Below, in pieces: positions 36,721 to 45,624 of a stretch of DNA of 64,000 nucleotides (the first letter of the stretch is position 1; each line of letters begins with the position of its first letter). Under the pieces are notes generated by a model. The model was not told the origin of the DNA. It saw only the letters and a program-made list of their open reading frames with translations, and ran no database searches. The stretch covers positions 1,240,001 through 1,304,000 of the forward strand of contig NC_014501.1 of NCBI RefSeq assembly GCF_000147335.1. The letters are read 5' to 3'. The translations under genes were made by a program, and so were the position numbers. The DNA is from Gloeothece verrucosa PCC 7822 (GTDB lineage: Bacteria > Cyanobacteriota > Cyanobacteriia > Cyanobacteriales > Microcystaceae).

Positions 36721-37431
36721 ATGTTACCCGTTACTTCTTTGAAAAAAATAATTGTTGTTTTGAGTTGCCTCAGCTTGATGTCTATTAGCCCGGCGTTCGC
36801 TCAAGAAAAAATCCTACGAACTTTAACCGTTACCGGACAAGGAGAACAAAGAATCCCTGCTACCATTGCACAAGTAGAATTAGGAGTAGAAATTCAAGGC
36901 AATAATGCCGCTACGGTACAGCAGGAAGTCGCTAAACGGAGCAATGCTGTGATTGAATTATTGCGAAATCGTAATGTACAACAGCTAAAAACCACAGGAA
37001 TTCGACTACAACCCAATTATGATTACAGTAACAATCAAAGACGCTTAATCGGTTATGTAGGAGTCAATACCGTCAGTTTCCGTTTTCCGGTTGAGCAAGT
37101 GGGCGTATTATTAGACGATGTTATTAGAACCGGAGCCACTCGGATTGATAATATTAGTTTAACCGCTTCTGAATCAGCCATTACCCAAGCTCAACGACAA
37201 GCCTTACAGCAAGCAACCGCAGATGCTCAACAACAAGCTGAAGTGGTTTTGAAATCTCTTAATTTAAATGCAAAAGAAATTGTCAGCATCTCTATCAATG
37301 GTGCCAATGTACCACAGCCGAGACTGCTTGAAAATCAGGGATTTGCGGCTAAGGCGGATGCGGCTAGTACACCTGTTGTAGGCGGCGAACAAACGGTCAA
37401 TGCTTCAGTGACATTACAGATTAGCTACTAA
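36721..37431 (+). CDS. SIMPL-domain (DUF541) exported protein
   Basis: A 236-residue protein from ATG at 36721. A signal peptide (SLKKIIVVLSCLSLMSISPAFA) precedes a SIMPL domain: LRTLTVTGQGEQRIPATIAQ at the N-terminus, then EIQGNNAATVQQEVAKRSN and LLRNRNVQQLKTTGIRLQ. SIMPL proteins are periplasmic or outer-membrane associated in Gram-negative cells; the exact role is not settled. An upstream TTG at 36703 is possible but would add a non-conserved stretch. The gene is divergent from rsmD. Confidence 0.9.
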   Translation: MLPVTSLKKIIVVLSCLSLMSISPAFAQEKILRTLTVTGQGEQRIPATIAQVELGVEIQGNNAATVQQEVAKRSNAVIELLRNRNVQQLKTTGIRLQPNYDYSNNQRRLIGYVGVNTVSFRFPVEQVGVLLDDVIRTGATRIDNISLTASESAITQAQRQALQQATADAQQQAEVVLKSLNLNAKEIVSISINGANVPQPRLLENQGFAAKADAASTPVVGGEQTVNASVTLQISY

Positions 37432-37816
37432 CTTACTGTGTTCAGTTAAAAAGTTTTCAGTGGTCAATTGCTTGCAGGATAAAGTTTTCAGCTTATATTA
37501 CAAAATGTTAAGCTTAACTTTCTGCTTAAGTTCCTAAACTTAGGTGGTGTTGCTCGGCTTTTAGGCACATACTAGACTTAGTTTACACAAGCTTTCATAA
37601 ACTTCTGCTTAACAAAATCGCTATAAAAACTTACTCTACCATCTCTTAGCTTAGTGAGATGTAGTGGGTTCAGCAGATATTAAAGTTTTTGGTCTTGCTT
37701 GGTGCGTTGGTTCTTAAATATGATTACTCTGGATTATTCAGGGTAGTCTTTTTTTTTGCCATAAGTTTTTATTGGCAACAGATATAATTTTACTATAAAG
37801 GGTGTCCACAGACTGA

Positions 37817-37964
37817 TATAGCATTTCTCATTTTAGTGAGGTACATAGTTTTTCGATTTTAGGGAAGAGGGAACACTTCGACAAGCTCAGTGCAAGCAGG
37901 GAACAGGGAACAGGTAATCAAAAATAAAATTGAGGTGTACCTCATTGATTTGAGAAACGCTATA
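37817..37964. mobile_element. MITE-like element with 28-bp imperfect terminal inverted repeats
   Basis: Left end TATAGCATTTCTCATTTTAG... (37817-37844) and right end (37937-37964), whose reverse complement begins TATAGCGTTTCTCAAATC, match at 23 of 28 positions. Both inner ends are TGAGGTAC. The 92 bases between contain a GGGAACAGGGAACAGG repeat and the TTCGACAAGCTCAGTGCAAG block that I recall as a common cyanobacterial repeat. No coding capacity. It sits in a 732-base gene-free region. Confidence 0.55.
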
Positions 37965-38163
37965 CATAAGGGCAAATAGGGATAAAATCATCGGTTTTCT
38001 GCTCGGAATTTAGTATGAGAAGGAATAGTCTTCTTTTTTGCTACAATAATTTTTAGGAATAAACCCTTTAAATTTTTCAATTTTTCCGCTTAAATTCGCT
38101 CTCATTTTCAACAAGAGCCATCAACAAATACTCAAGAATATTGTCAAAAAATCGTCATTTCAA

Positions 38164-38628
38164 ATGAAAATGAAATCCCTAATCTCAGTGACTCTTTTAG
38201 CGACTATTAGCTTAACCTTAGCTCTAAAAAATGTTGCTCAAAACCCTCCCGCTAAAACTTATCAGCCGGGCTTTTGGCAACCTGTGGCTCGGGTAGAAGT
38301 AAAGCGTCCCCTCGCCATTCAACTGGTCAATGAAACAGATATCCCCTTAGAATATGACTTTACCACCTCTTATGATGTTCCGCCTCAACCCATTCAACCG
38401 AAACAGACCGTTACCCTAGAAGAACAATTCCGTTTACCTGCCTATCTATTAATCAATCCTAGTAGTCAGAGCAGCACGGCTTCTGGGGGGACACCATTTA
38501 ACTTAAAATTTAATGTAGATGTTAATAAAGATAATGTGGTAACCGTAAAAATTGTCAAAGTTGATAGTAATACGCCCGGAAACACCACATTTAATATTCA
38601 TGAAACCGGAGCTATATATGTTTACTAA
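38164..38628 (+). CDS. Exported protein of unknown function, 154 residues
   Basis: A signal peptide (LISVTLLATISLTLAL) is followed by a proline-rich, beta-type domain with PAKTYQPGFWQPVARVEVKR, LAIQLVNETDIPLEYDFTT and VVTVKIVKVDSN. The pattern 'N.t..pl.Y.f...' looks like a cyanobacterial family of small periplasmic proteins, but I cannot name it. It precedes the oxidoreductase gene at 38767 by 138 bases on the same strand and may be exported with it. The 732 bases upstream (37432-38163) hold only the MITE-like element and AT-rich DNA; the first part (37500-37560) resembles 40910-40970. Confidence 0.75.
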   Translation: MKMKSLISVTLLATISLTLALKNVAQNPPAKTYQPGFWQPVARVEVKRPLAIQLVNETDIPLEYDFTTSYDVPPQPIQPKQTVTLEEQFRLPAYLLINPSSQSSTASGGTPFNLKFNVDVNKDNVVTVKIVKVDSNTPGNTTFNIHETGAIYVY

Positions 38629-38766
38629 TCCTAACGATATAGCCGCCTAAATTCCTAATTAATAATCGATCAAAGCCCAAAGAAACATGAGTCAAAAGGG
38701 AACAAAAGACCTGAAAAACCGTTCTGTTCTAAAAACCATGAACAATAAGCTCGAAAATTCTCGGAA

Positions 38767-40818
38767 ATGTTAAAGACAACGGTTAGCTCCTGGTGGCGTT
38801 CCCTTACTCTTGTTCCTGTTAATCTTATTCTCTGGCAATTAGCCGCGCCTTTGACTGTAGCCGCACCGCCAAGAAATCCTGATCAAACCGTTGAGTGCCA
38901 AATTTTAATTATTGGGGGTGGACTGGCCGGCTCAGCCGCCGCTTATGAAAGCTTATTACAGGGAAAAACAGTCTGTTTAACCGAAATAACCGACTGGGTG
39001 GGAGGACAAATTTCTGCTCAAGGAACTTCGGCCTTAGATGAACGTCCCACTCAGCGCCAAAAATTGATTTATCCCAAAGGTTATTTAGAATTGAGAGAGC
39101 GCCTTGCCAAACATTATGGTAAACTCAATCCGGGCGAGTGTTGGGTGAGTGAATCTTGTTTTTTACCCCGTGATGCTGACAAATTGTTAATGAAACAACT
39201 CACTGATGCCGCCAAACGGGGAAAAGGAAAATTGAAATGGTTTCCCTCCACAGTGGTTAAAGAATTAGAGATTAAAAAAGTCAATAATGGGGGTACAGGC
39301 GAACAAATCACCAGTGTGATCGCCATTCAACACCGTCCCGCCAAAGGTGCGCCGCCGCTAAACACCTACCCGCTTTCCCAAACCATTGAAGACGCTTATC
39401 GCTACGACAATTCAGCACGATTCGACAAAACCATTCTTAAATTTGTGCCTAAACCGCCGAAAAAACCCGAACCGGCCGACTGGTATGTAATTGAAGCCAC
39501 CGAAACCGGCGAAATTATTGGATTAGCAGATGTCCCCTATCGTTTAGGCGTTGATCCTCGCACTTATTTAGAACCTTCCTCTTCAAGTACCACCGGCGAT
39601 CCTTATTGTACTCAAGGGTTTACCTATACCTTTGCGATGGAGGCCACCAAAGACCCTCAACCTCAACAAATGCCCCCATTTTACCCTCAACACGCGCCTT
39701 ACTATAGCTATGAACTGCCACGATTAGCAGACTTTGATTTAGTCTATACTTATCGCCGCATCTGGAGTCCTAAAGCCGGAGATCAAAAAACCTTTGGCGG
39801 CATTACCTTTACCCAACCCACACCCGGCGATATCTCGATGCAAAATTGGACTTGGGGAAATGATTACCGCCCCGGTACAGCCCAAGATAATTTTATCTAT
39901 ACTCGGGAGCAACTCAAAGCCAATGGAGAATTAAACCCCGGGGGATGGATGGGAGGACTAAGAACAGAAACCCTTAAAAAAGGAGAAGACCACGCCCTAG
40001 GATATTACTATTGGCTAGTAGCCGGAACTACAGATTCCCAATTAGGAGAAGGTGTCAAAAAACCTAACCCTAACAACCGTTTTCTCTCAGGGTTAGACTC
40101 GCCGATGGGAACCGTACATGGTTTATCTAAATATCCTTATATCCGAGAGGGAAGACGTATCATCGGACGGCCTTCTTTTATATACGATGACGGGTTTATG
40201 ATTACAGAAATTGATATTTCTCGTCGTGACTATAAAGACGACTACTACCGTAAAACCTTATCCCCTGATACCTACCGTCGCTTACAAGCCGCCTTAGCTT
40301 TTTTAGAAGGAATAGATGTGCTTAACGGGAATGTCTCACCAGATGCAGTGCAACGACGTAAACGATCCACGATTTATGCAGATTCGGTAGGAATTGGTCA
40401 TTATGCCATTGACTTCCACCCTTGTATGATTGAATCACCCCCAGAAAAAGCCGGCAATAAGGAAAAAGAAGGAGAAAGACGAGGACAAGGACAGGCCTAT
40501 CCCTTTCAAATTCCTCTTAGGGCTATGATTCCCCAAAAAATTGATAACTTGTTAGTGGCTGGTAAAAGTATTGCGGTTAGTCATATTGCGGCGGCGGCCT
40601 ATCGAGTACATTCTTTTGAGTGGTCATCGGGTGCGGCAGCCGGCATAACGGCAGCATTTGCTCTCGATCAGCAGATTCTACCCTATCAATTGGTAACTGA
40701 ACCGCTTTTTAGCCAGAAAAAGTTACAAGAGTTGCGCGCTAAGATCGATGAAAGTGGTAACCCTACTGCTTTTCCTGATACCTCTATCTTTAATGATAAT
40801 TGGGATGATTGGAAATAA
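38767..40818 (+). CDS. FAD-dependent oxidoreductase, probably exported
   Basis: A 683-residue protein. The N-terminus looks like a signal sequence (SLTLVPVNLILWQLAAPLTVAA), followed by a dinucleotide-binding fold ILIIGGGLAGSAAAYES and EITDWVGGQISAQGTSALDE. Further motifs of the FAD_oxidored (PF12831) type are ALAFLEGIDVL and the C-terminal DNLLVAGKSIAVSHIAAAAY. It is closest to a group of cyanobacterial proteins with no assigned substrate. The GGGQ/S-rich region between 260 and 420 is specific to it. Context: it follows a small exported protein. Confidence 0.88.
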   Translation: MLKTTVSSWWRSLTLVPVNLILWQLAAPLTVAAPPRNPDQTVECQILIIGGGLAGSAAAYESLLQGKTVCLTEITDWVGGQISAQGTSALDERPTQRQKLIYPKGYLELRERLAKHYGKLNPGECWVSESCFLPRDADKLLMKQLTDAAKRGKGKLKWFPSTVVKELEIKKVNNGGTGEQITSVIAIQHRPAKGAPPLNTYPLSQTIEDAYRYDNSARFDKTILKFVPKPPKKPEPADWYVIEATETGEIIGLADVPYRLGVDPRTYLEPSSSSTTGDPYCTQGFTYTFAMEATKDPQPQQMPPFYPQHAPYYSYELPRLADFDLVYTYRRIWSPKAGDQKTFGGITFTQPTPGDISMQNWTWGNDYRPGTAQDNFIYTREQLKANGELNPGGWMGGLRTETLKKGEDHALGYYYWLVAGTTDSQLGEGVKKPNPNNRFLSGLDSPMGTVHGLSKYPYIREGRRIIGRPSFIYDDGFMITEIDISRRDYKDDYYRKTLSPDTYRRLQAALAFLEGIDVLNGNVSPDAVQRRKRSTIYADSVGIGHYAIDFHPCMIESPPEKAGNKEKEGERRGQGQAYPFQIPLRAMIPQKIDNLLVAGKSIAVSHIAAAAYRVHSFEWSSGAAAGITAAFALDQQILPYQLVTEPLFSQKKLQELRAKIDESGNPTAFPDTSIFNDNWDDWK

Positions 40819-41245
40819 ATTTTTAAGGGTCGTTAATGGCTAGTTATTAGTCATTCGTCAATAGCTATGCGAGAATAGTTATAAATTATTAACAGTTTCG
40901 GGCCTATTCCCTTAATTGTCCAGCTTAACTTTCTCTTAAAATCCTAAAAATCTGTTGTGGTTTTCCTTTAAATTTTGGAAAATAAGTCTAAAGACCTTGA
41001 AAATATAACAGATTAAAGTCCTTTGAACCAAAAATGATAAAGATTATTAATCTCATTAAGCTCACTGAATAAGCCCATAAGCTACCAGAGTACAACAATT
41101 ATAAAAACTGCTCAATCTAAACAAATTTAAAAAAATCAATTGTCAAGTTTTTGGGAATCGGGGAAATATAGCTAAAAAAAATCACACTCAGATACTACAA
41201 AGATAGGTTGATTCAGCTACATATCTTAAAAATATAGCAACTAAT
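40819..41245. other. Gene-free region upstream of the TIR-like/AAA gene
   Basis: 427 bases without a supported gene; AT-rich. The stretch around 40921 (CAGCTTAACTTTCTCTTAAA) resembles 37508-37530 (AGCTTAACTTTCTGCTTAAG). Both sites lie upstream of plus-strand genes and are followed within a few bases by TCCTAAA. A single ATGGCTAGTTATTAGTCATT heptamer-like stretch is at about 40835. It should contain the promoter of the 41246 gene, but no clear -35/-10 pair stands out. Confidence 0.4.
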
Positions 41246-42937
41246 ATGTGGAAAATTCTATCTCAAAACGTGCTAGAAAAAGTGACTAAACAGAATGCTA
41301 ACTCGATTCTGACAAGTCAGATTTTACCGTCTAAACAAGCTGTAAATACTGAGCGATTTACTTCTCAAACTCCCCCCAAAATTTGGTTAGGTTATCCTAA
41401 ACGAGAATTAGAAAGAAATATTGCTAAAACCATTGCTCAAGCTTTAAAATTGGCGGGTTATGACTTGTTGATGGGAAATAGACAAAATGTTGGTCAGAGA
41501 AAGACTTGGACTCAAAAGCTAGAAACTGAATATCAAGAGTGTGATTGTTTAGTATTTTTGTTAACCGGAGAATCGTTAATTAGTGAGTTGATGACAGAAG
41601 GCTTGAAGCGAGCTATTTCAATTCGTCAAAGCCGTCAAAATCCCAAGCCGCTAATCATTGCAGTTCGTGTCAATCTCGGTTTCAATGCTCCCATTAGCCC
41701 TGAACTTGAATACTATGTCAATCAGATTCAACAATGGCAATGGTATTCTCAAAAAGATACTAGAGTAATAATAGAAAAAATCCTCCATCAGTTAAGCCAA
41801 CTGTCTACTCAACTGCTCACTGCATCAGAATCATCAGTTTTCAGCCATCAATTATACAAAATTCAACAGCCCCTAAAAACGGTTTTTTCTCCTCGGGAAG
41901 TTCAACCGTTACCCTTTACCAAACCTGAACTTCCTGATGCCAGTAACTCGTCAACCTCTCCTTTTTATATTGAGCGAATTCCCTATCAACAGCAAAGTTA
42001 TCAGGCTATTGTTAAACCCGGAGCTTTAATTCGTATTTGCGCTCCCAGACAAAGAGGTAAAACTTCTCTACTTAATCGCATTTTAGCCTATGCTGCCGCC
42101 CAAAATTATCATACAGTCTTATTGGATTTTCAACAGCTAGATAAAAGTATACTCAGTAATTTAGAGGTATTATTACGCTGGTTTTGCCTCAGTATCGCGC
42201 GACAGTTGAATCTATCTCCAAATTTAGATGAGTATTGGGATGAAGATATCGGCGTTAAAGCTAGTAGCACTGTTTACCTACAAAGTTATTTGCTCTCTGT
42301 GATTGAAAATCCCATCGTTATCGCTTTAGAAGAAGTGAGTGAAATTTTTGATCACATTGCTCTGACTCAAGATTTCTTCACTTTACTGCGAAGTTGGCAT
42401 GAAAAATCTAAAGTCAATTCCACTTGGGCTAAAATGCGTCTAGTGATGGTGCAGTCAACCGATACTTACATTCCGATCAATATTAACCAATCTCCTCTCA
42501 ATGTTGGTCTAGGCATTAATTTACCTGGCTTTAGTGTAGAAGAAGTACAAGTTTTAGTCAAAAAGCATCAACTCAGATTAACCCCTACTCAAATTGGGCA
42601 GTTAATGGAACTTTTAGAAGGTCATCCCTATCTCATTCGCCTAACCTTGTATCATCTCTCTCAAAGAAAAATCACCTTTACAAGGTTACTGGAGACTGCC
42701 ACTACAGATGTAGGGATATACAGCGATCACTTACATACTCTGCTGTGGAAATTACAGCAAGAACAAGACTTAGCGAAGGCTTTTAGACAAGTATTGTTTT
42801 CCTCGTCTCCTGTGCAGTTAGACTATCATCAGGGTTTTAAGCTCAAATATTTAGGCTTAGTCAGTCTTGATAATGAGCAATATACTGTATCCTGTAACTT
42901 GTATCGGCTTTATTTTCAGGAGCGTTTGGGCCTTTAG
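41246..42937 (+). CDS. TIR-like/AAA-type ATPase (AAA-like domain, PF14516-type)
   Basis: A 563-residue protein. Residues about 45-185 look like a TIR fold: KIWLGYPKRELERNIAKTIA at the first strand and helix, DCLVFLLTGESLISELMTEGL at the position where active TIR domains keep their glutamate (E114 or E118). A P-loop ATPase follows (Walker A-like APRQRGKTSLL 266-276, with an acidic strand PIVIALEEVSE) and a C-terminal winged-helix-like part. Cyanobacteria have many such proteins of unknown function; the arrangement resembles STAND-type NTPases used in immunity. It is monocistronic. The TIR call is tentative; the ATPase is firm. Confidence 0.75.
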   Translation: MWKILSQNVLEKVTKQNANSILTSQILPSKQAVNTERFTSQTPPKIWLGYPKRELERNIAKTIAQALKLAGYDLLMGNRQNVGQRKTWTQKLETEYQECDCLVFLLTGESLISELMTEGLKRAISIRQSRQNPKPLIIAVRVNLGFNAPISPELEYYVNQIQQWQWYSQKDTRVIIEKILHQLSQLSTQLLTASESSVFSHQLYKIQQPLKTVFSPREVQPLPFTKPELPDASNSSTSPFYIERIPYQQQSYQAIVKPGALIRICAPRQRGKTSLLNRILAYAAAQNYHTVLLDFQQLDKSILSNLEVLLRWFCLSIARQLNLSPNLDEYWDEDIGVKASSTVYLQSYLLSVIENPIVIALEEVSEIFDHIALTQDFFTLLRSWHEKSKVNSTWAKMRLVMVQSTDTYIPININQSPLNVGLGINLPGFSVEEVQVLVKKHQLRLTPTQIGQLMELLEGHPYLIRLTLYHLSQRKITFTRLLETATTDVGIYSDHLHTLLWKLQQEQDLAKAFRQVLFSSSPVQLDYHQGFKLKYLGLVSLDNEQYTVSCNLYRLYFQERLGL

Positions 42938-43077
42938 CCGCTTTAGCCAGGCCCAAGATCAACAAAAACCTCTTCTATAGTCAAGTGGGCAAGTGGCATC
43001 TCAATAGCTTGCAATTACTGGGAGAAAATGTCACCCTAAGAATTAGTATACTTATCAACCCCTAAATAACAAAGATC

Positions 43078-43269
43078 ATGATTTTCCCAGGAACGACTGT
43101 TAAAGTGATCAACCCCGACGATACATACTACGCTTTTGAAGGACTGGTACAGCGCGTCAGTGATAACAAAGCAGCAGTCTTGTTTGAAGGAGGCAATTGG
43201 GATAAGCTAATTACTTTTCAACTTTCCGAGTTAGAAGAAGTAGAAATTACTGGTAAAAAGAAAAAATAG
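43078..43269 (+). CDS. ndhS: NDH-1 complex subunit NdhS
   Basis: A 63-residue protein with an SH3-like fold: [40 protein letters not shown] and [12 protein letters not shown]. It matches NdhS of cyanobacterial NADH dehydrogenase-like complex, which binds ferredoxin and lets the complex take electrons from it in cyclic electron flow around photosystem I. The length (63) is typical. A heptamer array begins inside the stop codon. It appears monocistronic. Confidence 0.9.
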   Translation: MIFPGTTVKVINPDDTYYAFEGLVQRVSDNKAAVLFEGGNWDKLITFQLSELEEVEITGKKKK

Positions 43270-43427
43270 TTATTAGTTATTAGTCATTAGTCATTAGTTA
43301 TTAGTCATTAGTCATTAGTCATTAGTCATTAGTCATTAGTCATTAGTCATTAGTCATTAGTCATTAGTTCTTAGTCATTAGTTATTAGTCATTAGTTATT
43401 AGTTATTAGTTATTAGTCATTAGTCAG
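43268..43427. repeat. Heptanucleotide repeat array, about 22 units of AGTCATT/AGTTATT
   Basis: A 160-base run of AGTCATT with interspersed AGTTATT and one AGTTCTT variant, between ndhS and the gene at 43530. It is the longest of the heptamer arrays in the window. Arrays of this type are known from cyanobacteria and vary in copy number between strains. The mutated units show a mix of T and C at one position. Confidence 0.97.
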
Positions 43428-43529
43428 GAGAACCTGAACTGAGTAGGCACTCAACAGTCATCTTAACTACTCTTTCTAGCCTCTAGTCTATTATCTATTG
43501 CCTTTAGCCTGTTAAGTTCTGAAAAAAAT

Positions 43530-44198
43530 ATGCGCCTACCTCTGCCTCAATTTGCTATAGATAACCGTCACCCAGAACATATTGCTGAGGTGATAGAAAC
43601 AGCAACGACTCAATTTTTAGCCCAATGTTTAGAACCCGAAGAATTAAATTTTCCACAGATGCCTCCTTTTGGAAGTTGGGTTAAATCTATCGATGAAGAA
43701 TCGGGAAATAAAATTTTAGCAGTAGTAACTTATGTGACTACTTCTCCTATAGATTCTATCCATCGGGCCAGGGCTTTAGGCTTATCTTTAACTGAATTGA
43801 GGGAACAACAACCCCAAATTTTTGCCATGCTGAAAACGGAATTTCGGGCGGCTATCGTAGGGTTTGAAACCCCATTAGCCAATGGGCATGGAAATGGCAG
43901 TCGTCCTGGACAAATTTATCAATATATTCCCCCTCGTCCCCCCCAAATTCATCAAGCTGTGTATCGTTGTCATCCATCAGAAATTGTTCATTTTAGTGAA
44001 GAACTCGACTTTTTACGCACTCTTTTACTGGTAAAAGATGTACCTGTAGAGGCTTTAGTGGCTGCATCGGTTCGGGAAATTTATCAATTACGTCAAGGGG
44101 ACCGGCAGTGGTTAGTTCAAGTGGGAAGACAATTAAATATGTTGTTAAAGGATGATTATGATCGTTTACGCTATATTTTAACTCAAATTCATTGGTAA
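43530..44198 (+). CDS. HAS-barrel-like cyanobacterial protein, 222 residues
   Basis: A soluble protein with PPFGSWVKSIDEESGNKILAV and VTTSPIDSIHRARALGLSL, which look like the HAS-barrel fold also found at the N-terminus of HerA ATPases. The second half is helical (VEALVAASVREIYQLRQGD). It is common in cyanobacteria without a known function. It lies 55 bases upstream of the PrsW-type protease gene on the same strand and may be co-transcribed. Confidence 0.7.
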   Translation: MRLPLPQFAIDNRHPEHIAEVIETATTQFLAQCLEPEELNFPQMPPFGSWVKSIDEESGNKILAVVTYVTTSPIDSIHRARALGLSLTELREQQPQIFAMLKTEFRAAIVGFETPLANGHGNGSRPGQIYQYIPPRPPQIHQAVYRCHPSEIVHFSEELDFLRTLLLVKDVPVEALVAASVREIYQLRQGDRQWLVQVGRQLNMLLKDDYDRLRYILTQIHW

Positions 44199-44252
44199 TA
44201 AATCCATAATCATTGTTAAAATTAGCATTAATCGGGGAAGGATCTCACTACC

Positions 44253-45566
44253 ATGAAAAACTGTCTCCATTGTGGTTCCAATAATTCTGATACCGCCAGA
44301 TATTGTCTCAATTGTGGAAATATGCTGGCTTCTGATACTCATCAACTGACGCTACATTGGCGAGAAAATGGAATAGAAAAAACACGCTCTATAGATATCA
44401 ATGATTCCACCAACAAAAAAGCAGGTACCATTCGCCTAGGACGAGACCCAGACCTGTGCGATATTGTGCTGAGTGACCCCAAAGTGTCAAGGTTGCACAG
44501 TCAAATTACTTTTAATTCCCCTCAAAATCAATTTTTGATCGAAAATTTACGAGAAAATAATCCTATATTAATTAATAAGCAAAAACTGGTTCGGGGTTCT
44601 CAACCTTTAAACAATGGTAACACCATTACTCTAGGCGATACCCAACTGCGATTCATGGGTAATGATTTAATGCCTCAAGTATCGGCTACTTCCTTAAACG
44701 TAGAAGTCGGGCGAAACCCCACAAGCACTTTATCTATCTCTATGCTTTTGCCCATTATTTCTACTAAAAAAGACCTCAGACAACAGCCTTATTTTGTGCC
44801 TGGAGTCATTACCGTTATCTGGGTGGTTTTACTATTGAGTAGTCTGGGGAATGCCGTCTTATTTAACTTTCTGATTGCGCTTTTCTTGGGTTTTGGCGGT
44901 TTTTACTTCATTTATAAACTCTGTGGTAAACGAAAGCCTTGGTGGGTTTTACTAATTCCTGTGATGCTCACACCCATCCTATTATTTACCCCTCTATGGT
45001 CTCTGTTTATCTGGTTTTTTAGAGATTTACTACCCGGTAAAGCTTTACAAGAACATAGCGGCTTTCTCTCCACTTTCACCGCTCAATTTTTTGGAGCCGG
45101 TCTTGCCGAGGAATTGTTTAAAGCCCTGCCTTTATTTATTTTAATGGGCTTGAGTCAAAAGTTTAACTTACCTCGATTGGCGATCCAAGATCCTTTAGAT
45201 GGGATTGTTTTAGGGGCGGCTTCGGGTTTAGGGTTTACTTTGTTGGAAACCTTGGGACAATATATTCCGGATGCCGTGCAGCAAGGTGGGGAATTGATCG
45301 GATTACAACTGCTAATTGTTCGTATCGTTGGCTCTGTGTTTGGTCACATGGCCTATAGCGGCTACTTTGGTTATTATATCGGTTTAAGTGTCATCAAACC
45401 TAGACGACGCTGGAAGATTTTAGCCACAGGCTATTTAATTGCCGCCACGACTCATGCCTTGTGGAACACCAGCGCCCTATTGGGGGTTTGGGCTTTAGGG
45501 TTGGTGGGAATTTTGGCTTTTTGTCTTCTAACCGGAGCTATTCTCAGAGCGCGAAAGATGGGCTAA
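44253..45566 (+). CDS. Zinc-ribbon/FHA/PrsW-type membrane protease fusion
   Basis: A 437-residue protein. A zinc ribbon at 4-21 (C4, C7, C18, C21; CLHCGSN and CLNCGN), an FHA domain at about 55-130 (IRLGRDPDLCDIVL, DPKVSRLHSQI), then a polytopic PrsW-type domain with about eight helices. The catalytic-type motif EELFK has its glutamates at E286 and E287, and FGHMAYSGYFGYY supplies the histidine. PrsW is an intramembrane site-1 protease of anti-sigma factors in Bacillus. The FHA domain would direct it to a phosphothreonine protein. The substrate is not known. It is followed by a gene on the opposite strand. Confidence 0.9.
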   Translation: MKNCLHCGSNNSDTARYCLNCGNMLASDTHQLTLHWRENGIEKTRSIDINDSTNKKAGTIRLGRDPDLCDIVLSDPKVSRLHSQITFNSPQNQFLIENLRENNPILINKQKLVRGSQPLNNGNTITLGDTQLRFMGNDLMPQVSATSLNVEVGRNPTSTLSISMLLPIISTKKDLRQQPYFVPGVITVIWVVLLLSSLGNAVLFNFLIALFLGFGGFYFIYKLCGKRKPWWVLLIPVMLTPILLFTPLWSLFIWFFRDLLPGKALQEHSGFLSTFTAQFFGAGLAEELFKALPLFILMGLSQKFNLPRLAIQDPLDGIVLGAASGLGFTLLETLGQYIPDAVQQGGELIGLQLLIVRIVGSVFGHMAYSGYFGYYIGLSVIKPRRRWKILATGYLIAATTHALWNTSALLGVWALGLVGILAFCLLTGAILRARKMG

Positions 45567-45624
45567 TTTTTTTCGGAAATACCTGGGACTAAAGATGATT
45601 AGATAACTTAATTTTTACGACTAT

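Noticed and set aside
43268..43427. Could the repeat array be a CRISPR?
   Set aside because: Units are 7 bases without unique spacers; this is a cyanobacterial heptamer array.
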